NCBI RefSeq assembly: GCF_051175565.1
Contig: NZ_CP195105.1
Span: 744,001 to 808,000 of the forward strand
Reading direction: 5' to 3'
DNA: 64,000 bases
DNA from: Daejeonia sp002484105
GTDB lineage: Bacteria; Bacteroidota; Bacteroidia; Flavobacteriales; Weeksellaceae
In this document: one piece after another, positions 51,701 through 59,423 of the stretch
Position numbering within the stretch: the first letter of the stretch is position 1
Layout: every line of letters starts with the position of its first letter
Translations under genes and position numbers: made by a program
Notes under the pieces: model-generated
Seen by the model: only the letters and a program-made list of their open reading frames with translations
Told to the model about the DNA's origin: nothing
The model's database searches: none

Positions 51701-53914
51701 GTGGGATTTGGAAAAACATTGTCTGGAATCCTGTCAATGCACGAAGCGATGGAAAGAGCAAATGCGAAAAGACCGCTGATTGTCGTTCCCAATGACAGCA
51801 TTCTGAAACAGTGGGTGGAAACCATTTTTGAAACCATTCCCGAAGCCAAAGTGAATGTCTTGGGAAATCTCGGAAAAGACTTCGACCTCTCAAAATTCGA
51901 CAACAAGGATGGGGAAATCACCATCGTCACTTACGAGGGTTTTAACAATATCGGTTTTTCTGAAAATATTACCCAAAATCTGGCTTCCAAGTTCTCCTAT
52001 ATTTCAGAAAATGAATTAAGAAGTGTAAACACCATCAGCGAAAGGGATTTTCAGAAAGAACTGGAAAAAGAAAAAGAACTGGTGGGTAAAATGAAGCGTG
52101 GCAAGATTTACGATTGGGAAGACTTTGGTTTTGACCATCTGACTTATGACGAAGTCCACAACGCGAACCATATCGTAGGAAAAGTAAGAATAAAAGACCG
52201 CCGATTTGCTTCAGACTTTAGAAATCAAAACCAGCAGACTTCAAAGTTGGGTATCAATACTTGGATGGCTGCGCAATACATCCAAGAAAAGAACGACGGT
52301 AGAAATGTTACCTTGCTTTCTGCAACGCCATTTACCAATAAACCACTGGAATATTATTCTATTCTCTCCTTGATTGCGAACAAGAGATTAGAAGAATCGG
52401 GCTACTTCAATGTGAATACCTTCTTTGAAACCTTTATGGAGGCAGACAACGACATGGAGATTGACGCAAAAGGTGATGTGAAATTCAAGGCGAATGTTCG
52501 ACGTTTTAAAAACAATTCGCTGTTTCAGCAACTTTTATCTGAATTTATTGATATCAAAGGCGAAGAAGACAATCCAGAATTGGTGCGGCCCAACCGAATC
52601 AACAAGGAATATAAGATTGAGCAGAACTATTTAACGAGTGAGCAATACGAAATGCTCAATGAAAACTTTACCGAAACCCAAAAAGGGGCAATTCTTACGC
52701 ATATCCTTAATGCCCGTTTGATTGCGATTTCACCATATCTTTCTCCCTATTATGAAGGAGAAGAACCGTCTTTAGAAGAGTTTATAGAGGATTCTCCGAA
52801 ACTAAAACAAACGATGGATTTGATTCGGCAGAACAAAAACGACATTCCGGATTCGGGACAGATTATCTACTCTGAATTAGCTGTTTCGGAATTTCCGAAA
52901 CTAAGGGAATATTTGGTACGGGAGGTCGGCTACAAACCGGAAGAAGTCGGAGTCATCACCGGAGCAACCAGCAAACCAAACCGTTTAAAGATTCAAGATG
53001 ATTTCAATTCCGGAAAAATAAAGGTGGTCATCGGAAGCGAGGCGATTCAGGAAGGAATGAACCTTCAGGAAAATACGACGGATATTTACATGCTTTCTCT
53101 TCCGTACAACTTTACCTCTCTACGGCAAGTGGAAGGTCGTGCTTGGCGACAAGGAAATAGGAACGAAAATGTAAGAATCAACTTTATGTTGACCAATGAC
53201 AGCATTGATGTCTTTATGCTTCAAAAATTGCAATCCAAACAGGCAAGATACTTGGAGGCAATGAAGAAGGGAGCCGATGTTTTAGATATTTCTGACATCA
53301 GCACGCAGGAAATGAAAACCGCCATCATCACGAATCCCGAAACCAGAGCGAATATAGAAATTGAACTGATGAAAAAGCAAATTGAAACCGAAAAAAATAA
53401 ATTTTTGGCTGATTCTGCTTTTGTGCTTCGAAAATATGACAGTTTTATTAAAATTCAGGAAGAAGTAACTAAAGCGCAACATAACTACAACCGAATCTTA
53501 GGCTATTCCAAGGAAGAGGGCGACAATGCCGAATACTGGAAAAACCAGCTTCCATTTTATCAGAAAACGATTGATTTGACAAAGGAGAAAGTCCAAGAGG
53601 AAATTGATATTCTTTCTCAAAAAGGCGTGAATGTGACGGAGATTGAACAGCAGACAAAAATTACTGAAGATAAGATTGCTGAATTGGATAAAAGGTTGGA
53701 GGATTTGCCTAATGTTCGGGAGGGATTGGTTGAGAAGTATAGGGAGGAGAAGGAAATGCAGTTGAAAATTAATGAGAGTAGGGGTTATTTAGAGGAGAGA
53801 ATGGTGGAGAATTCACAATTATTTAAGACGAATATTATCAGAGTAATTGATAAAAATTTTGAAAATGAAAATGTACAAAAAATAGAAATACAACAATATG
53901 GAAGAAAGAGATAA
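48788..53914 (+). CDS. DarB-like DNA methylase / SNF2 helicase fusion with N-terminal Toprim-like domain
   Basis: The 1708-aa protein has three recognisable parts. A Toprim-like domain (about 1-130) shows IFLCLTGDDDGN. An N6-adenine methylase has motif I LEPSVGTGNF (about 354-363) and motif IV VIGNPPYGDH (about 424-433). An SNF2 helicase has HEVGFGKT (about 971-978), TYDEVHNANH (about 1119-1128) and QVEGRAWRQGNRNE (about 1458-1471). Methylase-helicase fusions of this kind include DarB of phage P1, which protects incoming DNA from type I restriction, so an anti-restriction role during transfer is likely (inference). The start is GTG at 48788. Confidence 0.85.
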   Translation: MSETSYLNHSSSEISIIEGTKNELIVFNSDNDKDSFLELLKLNNQNNGRTLVTLNYNENTGSFVERFKNYDGKIFLCLTGDDDGNRSTQKILNEFQNKNIKDIRLLYGISENGNQNLEEYLKNKLQVQEKNTTLVEQKTIRNEDDGTQSEGISDTQHLGAELSQRNSGESNQTSKPKQNGNHFGGQAVDGNHTGNGLEDTIWKHLVGKPERGPVDGTQPQNAAKNEGAEHSLGGIVSGRNVSNRIAEIVKTSTQNNEALGVLISKYKGQKLTNEQVAEVVSAACFVSSDKQVKLKESLNITEDLKEICHQFKSGGTAKEGRGILDEYYTDSRIVDAVRNLIKDQFKNRQEISVLEPSVGTGNFLYAVKELGIKSNITAFEINETTAKIAKILHPEAHIHLRSFETEFIEEKGNKKEFAEKYDLVIGNPPYGDHRGLYKGLGEEPKISKYEDYFVKRSLDSLKPNGVLAMVLPSGWLNRQAQLKNADILEGFRLPNGAFAGTQVGTDIIILQKNSQKISTDISNYFEKHPDRILGETREKTNRFGRLENYVYGNLEDALSRIEQLKNKKQTERIGNLFEDLFLEVDQPKGESKSKTLENTIPAKTEEIDLAETKDKIEQVLSRLNEVKFKSPAIEKEIEKYFKLQTQIFDNPPNFSKDQIDEIHRKADKIIQSHKEKNAEYRIQTKPEIKKGVLKYQFFKADEIVNASLQNSTDITKEQIEAFRDTSYDGTLNNHGKHYQFANYMDGNWVHDFYYAEGNIYAKLEQLEIDFKDRFSVGGTENQYEKQKDLLLNVLPKPKTLDEISISPNHEFVHQFDLGSIEKERWNQNTRQTETVTVPYNLAEKFKDFVGTLSSEAFAGSSSWEVRSFVDNENVTGSDKERNALVRERRKVAANDLFQKFLREELSDALRKRFVNDFNRNYNNIYVPDYSKFPLFSKIHLNFKGRELRLTEVQKAGIGRQTTKGVGLLAHEVGFGKTLSGILSMHEAMERANAKRPLIVVPNDSILKQWVETIFETIPEAKVNVLGNLGKDFDLSKFDNKDGEITIVTYEGFNNIGFSENITQNLASKFSYISENELRSVNTISERDFQKELEKEKELVGKMKRGKIYDWEDFGFDHLTYDEVHNANHIVGKVRIKDRRFASDFRNQNQQTSKLGINTWMAAQYIQEKNDGRNVTLLSATPFTNKPLEYYSILSLIANKRLEESGYFNVNTFFETFMEADNDMEIDAKGDVKFKANVRRFKNNSLFQQLLSEFIDIKGEEDNPELVRPNRINKEYKIEQNYLTSEQYEMLNENFTETQKGAILTHILNARLIAISPYLSPYYEGEEPSLEEFIEDSPKLKQTMDLIRQNKNDIPDSGQIIYSELAVSEFPKLREYLVREVGYKPEEVGVITGATSKPNRLKIQDDFNSGKIKVVIGSEAIQEGMNLQENTTDIYMLSLPYNFTSLRQVEGRAWRQGNRNENVRINFMLTNDSIDVFMLQKLQSKQARYLEAMKKGADVLDISDISTQEMKTAIITNPETRANIEIELMKKQIETEKNKFLADSAFVLRKYDSFIKIQEEVTKAQHNYNRILGYSKEEGDNAEYWKNQLPFYQKTIDLTKEKVQEEIDILSQKGVNVTEIEQQTKITEDKIAELDKRLEDLPNVREGLVEKYREEKEMQLKINESRGYLEERMVENSQLFKTNIIRVIDKNFENENVQKIEIQQYGRKR

Positions 53915-53918
53915 TAAA

Positions 53919-53945
53919 AAAACAGGGACTTGAAGTCCCTGTTTT
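53919..53945. terminator. Bidirectional terminator at the end of the transfer region
   Basis: AAAACAGGGACTT and AGTCCCTGTTTT form a perfect 12-bp stem around a short loop, with an A-rich left side and T-rich right side. It closes the operon before the tRNA-Glu gene. Confidence 0.85.
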
Positions 53946-53987
53946 AGTCCCCGCCATGCGTAAATCACTGATTTACAGCGTGTGTAG

Positions 53988-54059
53988 TAGCCCGTAGGGG
54001 AATCGAACCCCTCTTACCAGAATGAAAATCTGAGGTCCTAACCGATAGACGAACGGGCC
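53988..54059 (-). tRNA. tRNA-Glu (TTC), next to the end of the conjugative element
   Basis: The 72-nt cloverleaf on minus has acceptor GGCCCGT / ACGGGCT, T-arm GGGGTTCGATTCCCC, and anticodon loop TTTTCAT with anticodon TTC. One G-T pair closes the acceptor. Its 3' end (53988) faces the transfer module, the typical integration point of tyrosine-integrase elements. 12 bases downstream of rpsT, so probably co-transcribed. Confidence 0.93.
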
Positions 54060-54071
54060 GCTGTTTTATTC

Positions 54072-54326
54072 TTATGCTAACTTGTTAACGTGTTTGGTTA
54101 ACTTGCTTTTCAAGTTAGCAGCTTTGTTTTTGTGGATAATGTTTTTCTTAGCCAGTTTGTCGAGCAAAGAAACAACTTTTGGCAACTGTTCCTGAGCAAC
54201 TTTTTTGTCTTCTTCGTTTCTCAGTTCTTTCATAGCCGTTCTGGCTGTTTTATGATAATAACGGTTGCGCAGTCTTTTTACAGCGTTCTGTCTGATTCTT
54301 TTTAATGATGATTTATGATTCGCCAT
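54072..54326 (-). CDS. rpsT: 30S ribosomal protein S20
   Basis: The 84-aa basic protein (MANHKSSLKRIRQNAVKRLRNR...) has the three-helix pattern of S20, which binds 16S rRNA in the small subunit. Start MANHKS is typical. It lies between two tRNA-Glu genes on the same strand. Confidence 0.97.
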   Translation of the reverse strand: MANHKSSLKRIRQNAVKRLRNRYYHKTARTAMKELRNEEDKKVAQEQLPKVVSLLDKLAKKNIIHKNKAANLKSKLTKHVNKLA

Positions 54327-54349
54327 GATTTCTGTCTCAAATGTGGGTG

Positions 54350-54379
54350 CAAAGATATAGTTATTTTTTTTATCTGCAA
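54350..54379 (-). promoter_or_regulatory. Promoter of rpsT
   Basis: On minus TTG (54377-54379), 19 bases, TATCTTTG (54350-54357). About 16 bases of leader before the ATG at 54326. Confidence 0.7.
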
Positions 54380-54407
54380 ATTTTTTTCAGATTTTTTTTC
54401 TGAATTG

Positions 54408-54479
54408 TAGCCTATAGGGGAATCGAACCCCTGTTGCAAGAATGAAAATCTTGAGTCCTGACCACTAGACGAATAGGCC
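54408..54479 (-). tRNA. tRNA-Glu (TTC)
   Basis: The 72-nt cloverleaf has acceptor GGCCTAT / ATAGGCT, T-arm GGGGTTCGATTCCCC, and anticodon loop TTTTCAT (anticodon TTC). It differs from the tRNA at 53988-54059 mainly in the acceptor and anticodon stems, so both look functional. Confidence 0.93.
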
Positions 54480-54499
54480 GTTTTTTTGGTTTCGGAGCG

Positions 54500-54528
54500 C
54501 AAATATAAAAAAGATTTTCCAACTGCAA
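54500..54528 (-). promoter_or_regulatory. Promoter of the upstream tRNA-Glu
   Basis: On minus TTG (54526-54528), 18 bases, TATATTTG (54500-54507), ending about 20 bases before the tRNA start. Located within the intergenic end of the amidase gene. Confidence 0.65.
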
Positions 54529-54530
54529 AG

Positions 54531-55820
54531 CTATTTTGTCACTTTTTCCAGAACGATGTTTTTAATTCCTTTGTCTTCAAGATCTTTCATTACTTTGATG
54601 GCTTCTTCCATACTGGCAAATTTACCATAAGTGTAGTAGAATACGCCTTTGTTCTTGTTTCTTTCAACATTTTTCAGGGTTTGCAGAATATAGCTGTTGC
54701 TGTTCAGTTTGTCGCGGCTTGCGTATATTTCGAGTGTATAATAGCCACTGCCAAGTTTCTGGTTTGGAACAAAACCTACTGCAGTAGCATTGCGGAAACC
54801 GGCGTCTTTTGCTGTTTTGACATTGTTGTCGCGGATGGATGCCAGATTGGTGTTGGCGTAGTAATATTTGTACTGTTCGCCTTCTTTGATGGTTAGGATA
54901 TAGTTAAGGCCTTTCAGGGCGGGATCGTTGTCGGAATAGCGTACCGGTGTGCTCATCAGCAATATCCGGAAATCGTTCTTCAGTGGGACTTCTGCGGGTT
55001 TTTCCGGTTTTTTGTCATCATCATTGATGCCCATTTTTTTGTCCATAATTTTTTTATAACTCACAATAGCATTGTAAATGCTTTGTGCGATGTCTTCCTG
55101 TCCTTTGTCGGATGCCAGATAATGGGCCTCGTCATAATTGCTGACAAACCCGGTTTCTATAAGCACAGAAGGCATGGCATTCATACGCAGTACATGGAGA
55201 TTCTGCTGTTTTACCCCTCTGGAAAGTCTTTTGTCTTTATTGGTGAAATTTTCTTCAACCAGCCCACCGAAAATCAGGCTTCGCTCCAGATAGCGGTTTT
55301 GCTGTATTTTCAGTGCGATCAGGGATTCTGGAGAAGTAGGATCGTAGGATGCAAAAGTCTGCTTGTCCTGTTCGTCGAGAAAAATTACGTCGTTTTCTGC
55401 TTTAGCTACTTCTAAGTTGGTTTTGTTCTGGTCGGGGCCCTGCACATAAGTTTCCGTTCCGTAGGGCGATGTACGGGTATTGGCATTGCAGTGTACAGAG
55501 ACAAAAAGGTCAGCTTTGCTGCGGTTGGCCAGGTTGGTGCGTTCCGTCAGGGTTGGGTACATATCGGTTTTCCGGGTGTAGATCACCTTATAATCCTTAT
55601 TGCGTTCCAACATTCTGCCGAGTTTCAGGATGATGGCCAGTGTGACATCTTTTTCTGCTATGGTGCCAATGTCATCATATTTTCGGGTGGCTCCGTGATC
55701 GCTTCCTCCATGTCCGGCATCCAGAACAATGATGAATTTTTTCTGGGAACTACCAAGCACAAACAGAAAAAGGAATAAGGTAATAAAATATTTTTTGAAA
55801 GAATTTGTTCTAATATTCAT
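54531..55820 (-). CDS. N-acetylmuramoyl-L-alanine amidase (Amidase_3) with SPOR-like C-terminus
   Basis: The 429-aa periplasmic enzyme would cleave the amide between MurNAc and the stem peptide during cell separation. It has a signal peptide (FITLFLFLFVLGSSQ), IIVLDAGHGGSDHGA (zinc His), a metal-binding Glu near EKDVT, SVHCNA (His) and SVLIETGFVSN (catalytic Glu). Residues about 340-425 (GSGYYTLEIYASRDKL; GVFYYTYGKFASMEEA) resemble a SPOR-type peptidoglycan-binding region. It diverges from the LptD-like gene with a 24-base gap. Confidence 0.88.
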   Translation of the reverse strand: MNIRTNSFKKYFITLFLFLFVLGSSQKKFIIVLDAGHGGSDHGATRKYDDIGTIAEKDVTLAIILKLGRMLERNKDYKVIYTRKTDMYPTLTERTNLANRSKADLFVSVHCNANTRTSPYGTETYVQGPDQNKTNLEVAKAENDVIFLDEQDKQTFASYDPTSPESLIALKIQQNRYLERSLIFGGLVEENFTNKDKRLSRGVKQQNLHVLRMNAMPSVLIETGFVSNYDEAHYLASDKGQEDIAQSIYNAIVSYKKIMDKKMGINDDDKKPEKPAEVPLKNDFRILLMSTPVRYSDNDPALKGLNYILTIKEGEQYKYYYANTNLASIRDNNVKTAKDAGFRNATAVGFVPNQKLGSGYYTLEIYASRDKLNSNSYILQTLKNVERNKNKGVFYYTYGKFASMEEAIKVMKDLEDKGIKNIVLEKVTK

Positions 55821-55844
55821 CGGAATTTTAAAAATGTATTAATT

Positions 55845-58469
55845 TTGACCCCAGCATTTTTAAACTGTATCAGTATCAGAAGAGTCCTCAAAAATAGATT
55901 ACATATTTTAATTATCCTAATTTTTAACAGTTTTTTAGCAGAAGTTTGTGCTCAAAACCTGCCTAAGAATGAGGTGATTAAAGATACCATCCACCATGGT
56001 AAAAAAGATTCTTTGGCCGTTAAGGAATCTCTGGATGATATTGTAAAATCTTCTGCATCAGAAGATATCCGCAATGATGTCCAGAAAAAGATGATGTACC
56101 TGAACAAAAATGCCAAAGTCACCTATCAGGACATGGAAGTGGAGGCGGACTATATCTCGATTAACTGGGAAACAGGAGAGGTATTTGCCCGCGGCAAGCT
56201 GGATGATAAAGGTAAGGTTGTAGAACCTGTTTCCGTTACCCAGGGAGGCAAAAAGTACGAAACCGACCAGTTTAATTTCAATTATAAAACCAAGCAGGCA
56301 ATTGCTTATAATGCCCGCACCGAAGAGTCCGGAGGTGTAATTGTCGCAGACAAGACCAAGAAGGTAAGCGACTCCGTTTTCTATTTCAAACGCGGGAAAT
56401 ATACCACCGACGATTATTTTATCCAGAAAAAAGATACACTTGCCGACTATTATCTGCTGGCACCGGATATCAAACTGGTGAAAACCAAACAGAATTCCCA
56501 GATTATTACCGGACCGATACAGATGTATATTGAGCGGGTTCCGACACCGTTGATTATGCCGTTTGCGATTCTTCCGTTTTCAGACAAGCGATCTGCCGGA
56601 CTTATTGTGCCGAGTTTTGGCGAACGCGAGTCTGTGGGTTTTTATCTTAACGGATTGGGCTATTACCAGCCTATTGGAGAACATTTCGACCTGAAGATCC
56701 TTACCGATCTCTATACCAAAGGAAGCTGGAATATACGGCCCGAGCTGAATTATAAAAAGAACTACCGCTACAATGGGAGCTTCTCTGCAGAGGCCGGCGC
56801 TACCATTACCGGCATCAAAGGACTTGACGACTATTCCAAAGCCAAAACCTACCGAATTGCCTGGACGCATACGCAGGATTCCAAAGCCAATCCGTACCTG
56901 AATTTTTCTGCATCCGTCAACATTGTGAGCAGCAAATTCTACAACAATACCATTAACAATAATTATATTTTCAATCAGAATGTCCTCAATACACAACAGA
57001 ATTCCACGGTCAGTATTACCAAGAGATTTCTGACATTGCCCATCACCATCACCGGAACTTCTTCATATTCCCAGAATTTCTCTACCGGAAGTGTCAATCT
57101 CAGGCTTCCCCAGATGAATGTGGCGGTAAACCAGTTTTATCTCTTTAAGCCCAGAAACGGCGGCGTAAGGGAAGGCCTTCTGGAAAATATCACGGTGAAT
57201 ACAGGATTTAATTTCTCCAATTATGTAACGACAACAGAAGATAATCTGTTTAAAAAAGAGATGTGGGACGAAATGCAGACCGGCCTGCAGAACAACCTCT
57301 CGATTGCAACCAACGCGACGTTTGCAAAATATTTCATCTTCAGTCTCAACGCTACCGCAAATAATGTGCTGACCAACAAAACGGTCACCAAAAACTATAA
57401 CCCGCTCACCAATGAAGTAGAATCTGCTTACAACCGGAATATTGCCGGCTTCTCTTCTTTTTCTACGGGAGCAAGTGTGCAGACTACACTGTACGGAAAC
57501 CTGAATTTCGGCGAACACTTCAAAATTCAGAAAATCCGCCACATGGTGACGCCAAGCATCAGTTTTACATATGCACCGGATTTTGGTGAAGAAAGCTGGG
57601 GCTACTATAAACATTATTACAGTGCTTCGGGAGCAATGACAGCGTATTCTATATTTGATGGTGGCATTTTCGGTTCGCCTTCATCCGGCCTTACACAGTC
57701 TCTGGGATTCAATATCGGAAACAATCTGGAGATGAAAGTAAAGTCCAAAACCGACTCGACAGGCGTAAAGAAAATCAAAATATTTGAAAGCCTGAATGTC
57801 TCCGGAAGTTATAATTTTGCTGCAGCAAGCCATAAATGGTCAATGATCAGTATCAGCGGGCAGACTTCATTTTTTAACAGTAAAATGAATGTGAACACCA
57901 GTCTTACACTTGATCCTTACGAGACGGTTTATGATGTAAACGGGGTGGGGACACGTACAGAAAATTTCGGGAAATTCAGTTTGCAGGGATTTAATGTCCA
58001 GTTCTCCTTCCCGCTGAATAACCAGACTTTTGGAGAAAAACCCAAGCTTGCCGAGAAGTATTCCACCAAGGGCGAGATCATGAATGAGAATTATTATTTT
58101 GATGAAGACCATTATTCCCGTTTCGAGCAGCCGTGGACACTGAACCTGACGGCCAACTACGCCTATACCAAATCTTCCTCTTCAAAATTCGGAACCCGGG
58201 TAGCTTCTGTTGGGGTAAACGGAAGTATCAAACTGACACCTTTCTGGAATATTACCGGAAATACCTACTATGATATTGTCAACCAGAAGCTTGCTTACAC
58301 GAGACTGGGTTTTGCACTGGATCAGCGCAGCTTCAATATCAATTTCAACTGGGTGCCTTTCGGACAGTATAAAGTTTATGATTTCTTCATCGGTATTAAG
58401 GCCAATATTCTGTCGGATGCCCTCAAATACAAAGAAAGAAGTTTTAATGTATCCAATGCACCGTTCTGA
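55845..58469 (+). CDS. LptD-like outer-membrane LPS assembly protein
   Basis: The 874-aa protein has a signal region (ILIILIFNSFLAEVCAQ), an OstA/LptA-like N-terminal domain (MYLNKNAKVTYQDMEVEADYISINWETGEVFARG), and a large C-terminal beta-barrel with aromatic-ended strands, ending FNVSNAPF. This matches the Bacteroidota putative LptD that inserts LPS into the outer membrane. The start is uncertain: TTG at 55845 gives the signal sequence, and no good ATG precedes it. Confidence 0.8.
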   Translation: MTPAFLNCISIRRVLKNRLHILIILIFNSFLAEVCAQNLPKNEVIKDTIHHGKKDSLAVKESLDDIVKSSASEDIRNDVQKKMMYLNKNAKVTYQDMEVEADYISINWETGEVFARGKLDDKGKVVEPVSVTQGGKKYETDQFNFNYKTKQAIAYNARTEESGGVIVADKTKKVSDSVFYFKRGKYTTDDYFIQKKDTLADYYLLAPDIKLVKTKQNSQIITGPIQMYIERVPTPLIMPFAILPFSDKRSAGLIVPSFGERESVGFYLNGLGYYQPIGEHFDLKILTDLYTKGSWNIRPELNYKKNYRYNGSFSAEAGATITGIKGLDDYSKAKTYRIAWTHTQDSKANPYLNFSASVNIVSSKFYNNTINNNYIFNQNVLNTQQNSTVSITKRFLTLPITITGTSSYSQNFSTGSVNLRLPQMNVAVNQFYLFKPRNGGVREGLLENITVNTGFNFSNYVTTTEDNLFKKEMWDEMQTGLQNNLSIATNATFAKYFIFSLNATANNVLTNKTVTKNYNPLTNEVESAYNRNIAGFSSFSTGASVQTTLYGNLNFGEHFKIQKIRHMVTPSISFTYAPDFGEESWGYYKHYYSASGAMTAYSIFDGGIFGSPSSGLTQSLGFNIGNNLEMKVKSKTDSTGVKKIKIFESLNVSGSYNFAAASHKWSMISISGQTSFFNSKMNVNTSLTLDPYETVYDVNGVGTRTENFGKFSLQGFNVQFSFPLNNQTFGEKPKLAEKYSTKGEIMNENYYFDEDHYSRFEQPWTLNLTANYAYTKSSSSKFGTRVASVGVNGSIKLTPFWNITGNTYYDIVNQKLAYTRLGFALDQRSFNINFNWVPFGQYKVYDFFIGIKANILSDALKYKERSFNVSNAPF

Positions 58470-58472
58470 TTT

Positions 58473-58504
58473 TTGCTCAGTTGACGGTTTATTCAATATA
58501 TTTG
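58473..58504 (+). promoter_or_regulatory. Promoter of the RidA gene
   Basis: TTG (58473-58475), 21 bases, TATATTTG (58497-58504), then 24 bases to the ATG at 58529. A full consensus match. Confidence 0.65.
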
Positions 58505-58528
58505 TATCTTAAAAAAATTAGAAAACAG

Positions 58529-58909
58529 ATGAAGACGATAATATCTACGGACAAGGCTCCTGCAGCCATCGGACCTTATTCTCAGGCCAATCTTGCCGGG
58601 GGCATCCTGTATGTATCCGGACAGATCCCAATAGATCCGGCAACCGGTAAGATCGTGGAAGGAATAGAAAAAGGTACCCATCAGGTGATGAAAAACCTTC
58701 AGGCAATTCTGGAAGCCGCGGGGATGTCTTTCCGAAATGTGGTGAAGTCGACGATTTTCCTGAAAAGCATGGATGATTTTGCAGCAATGAATACCATATA
58801 TGCCTCTTATCTTTCTGAAGATGCCTATCCTGCAAGAGAAACCGTCGAGATTTCATGCCTTCCCAAAAATGTTGATGTCGAAATTTCTGTGATTGCGCAT
58901 CAAGACTAA
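58529..58909 (+). CDS. ridA: RidA-family enamine/imine deaminase
   Basis: The 126-aa protein has the family signature: AIGPYSQA at the start, GQIPIDP, and a C-terminal PARETVEISCLPKNVDVEISVIA with the substrate-binding Arg. RidA removes reactive 2-aminoacrylate formed by PLP enzymes. Start at the ATG at 58529; the upstream open frame lacks a start near the promoter. Confidence 0.93.
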   Translation: MKTIISTDKAPAAIGPYSQANLAGGILYVSGQIPIDPATGKIVEGIEKGTHQVMKNLQAILEAAGMSFRNVVKSTIFLKSMDDFAAMNTIYASYLSEDAYPARETVEISCLPKNVDVEISVIAHQD

Positions 58910-58915
58910 CCGGTA

Positions 58916-59365
58916 ATGGAATTTTTCCGAAATACATTAGGCGTTGTCGTTGGCCTGGCAGTCGCATGGATGATTATCAGTCTTGGGATTCGCCTGAACC
59001 CCGAATGGGTCAACTACAACGGATTTTCACCGTTCCAGAACTGGGAATCCTTCCTCGAGTCGCGTCGCCATGATGGGCGCTTCTTTGCATATCTGCTTTT
59101 TCTCTCGGGTATTTCTGCTACCATTGGTGGGGTGGTTACTGCTGTAATTGTGAAACATGCCAAAGTAGCATATGCCATACTGATTGGCTTTATCCTGCTT
59201 TTTGCAGCCATGCTGGATATTATTGTTTTCCCTTATCATCCGACATTCTATAAAATCTGTATTTTTCTTACTTTCTTTCCTTTTTCGTGGATGGGCGGCA
59301 AGATTACCGAAGTGATCTATGAACATAAAAAGAAACACGACAATGCCAGGAAAATGAATTCCTGA
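58916..59365 (+). CDS. Hypothetical membrane protein
   Basis: The 149-aa protein has four likely membrane segments (about 8-25, 55-75, 80-100, 105-125). No named family recognised. It starts 6 bases after ridA, so the two are probably an operon. A terminator follows. Confidence 0.7.
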   Translation: MEFFRNTLGVVVGLAVAWMIISLGIRLNPEWVNYNGFSPFQNWESFLESRRHDGRFFAYLLFLSGISATIGGVVTAVIVKHAKVAYAILIGFILLFAAMLDIIVFPYHPTFYKICIFLTFFPFSWMGGKITEVIYEHKKKHDNARKMNS

Positions 59366-59373
59366 ATACACAA

Positions 59374-59399
59374 AAAGCGCTTCCGGGAGGAGGCGCTTT
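59374..59399. terminator. Bidirectional terminator
   Basis: AAAGCGC (59374-59380) and GCGCTTT (59393-59399) with TTCC/GGAGG inside form a stem between two converging genes. Confidence 0.75.
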
Positions 59400-59423
59400 C
59401 TTATGATTTGGCTTGTGGTTGTT

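Larger units (their letters stand above)
26017..53945 (+). mobile_element. Conjugative transfer module (part of an ICE), right end beside tRNA-Glu
   Basis: One long plus-strand gene set from an iteron-like region through relaxase, TraE-TraN, coupling protein, peptidase and methylase/helicase, closed by a terminator 40 bases before the 3' end of tRNA-Glu. All core VirB/VirD-type functions are present. No integrase lies between the module and the tRNA on this side, and the left end of the element is not visible in the window. Confidence 0.8.

Noticed and set aside
53988..54479. The two tRNA-Glu genes as attL/attR of an element carrying rpsT
   Set aside because: rpsT and both tRNAs look native, each tRNA has a full cloverleaf, and no mobile gene lies between them.
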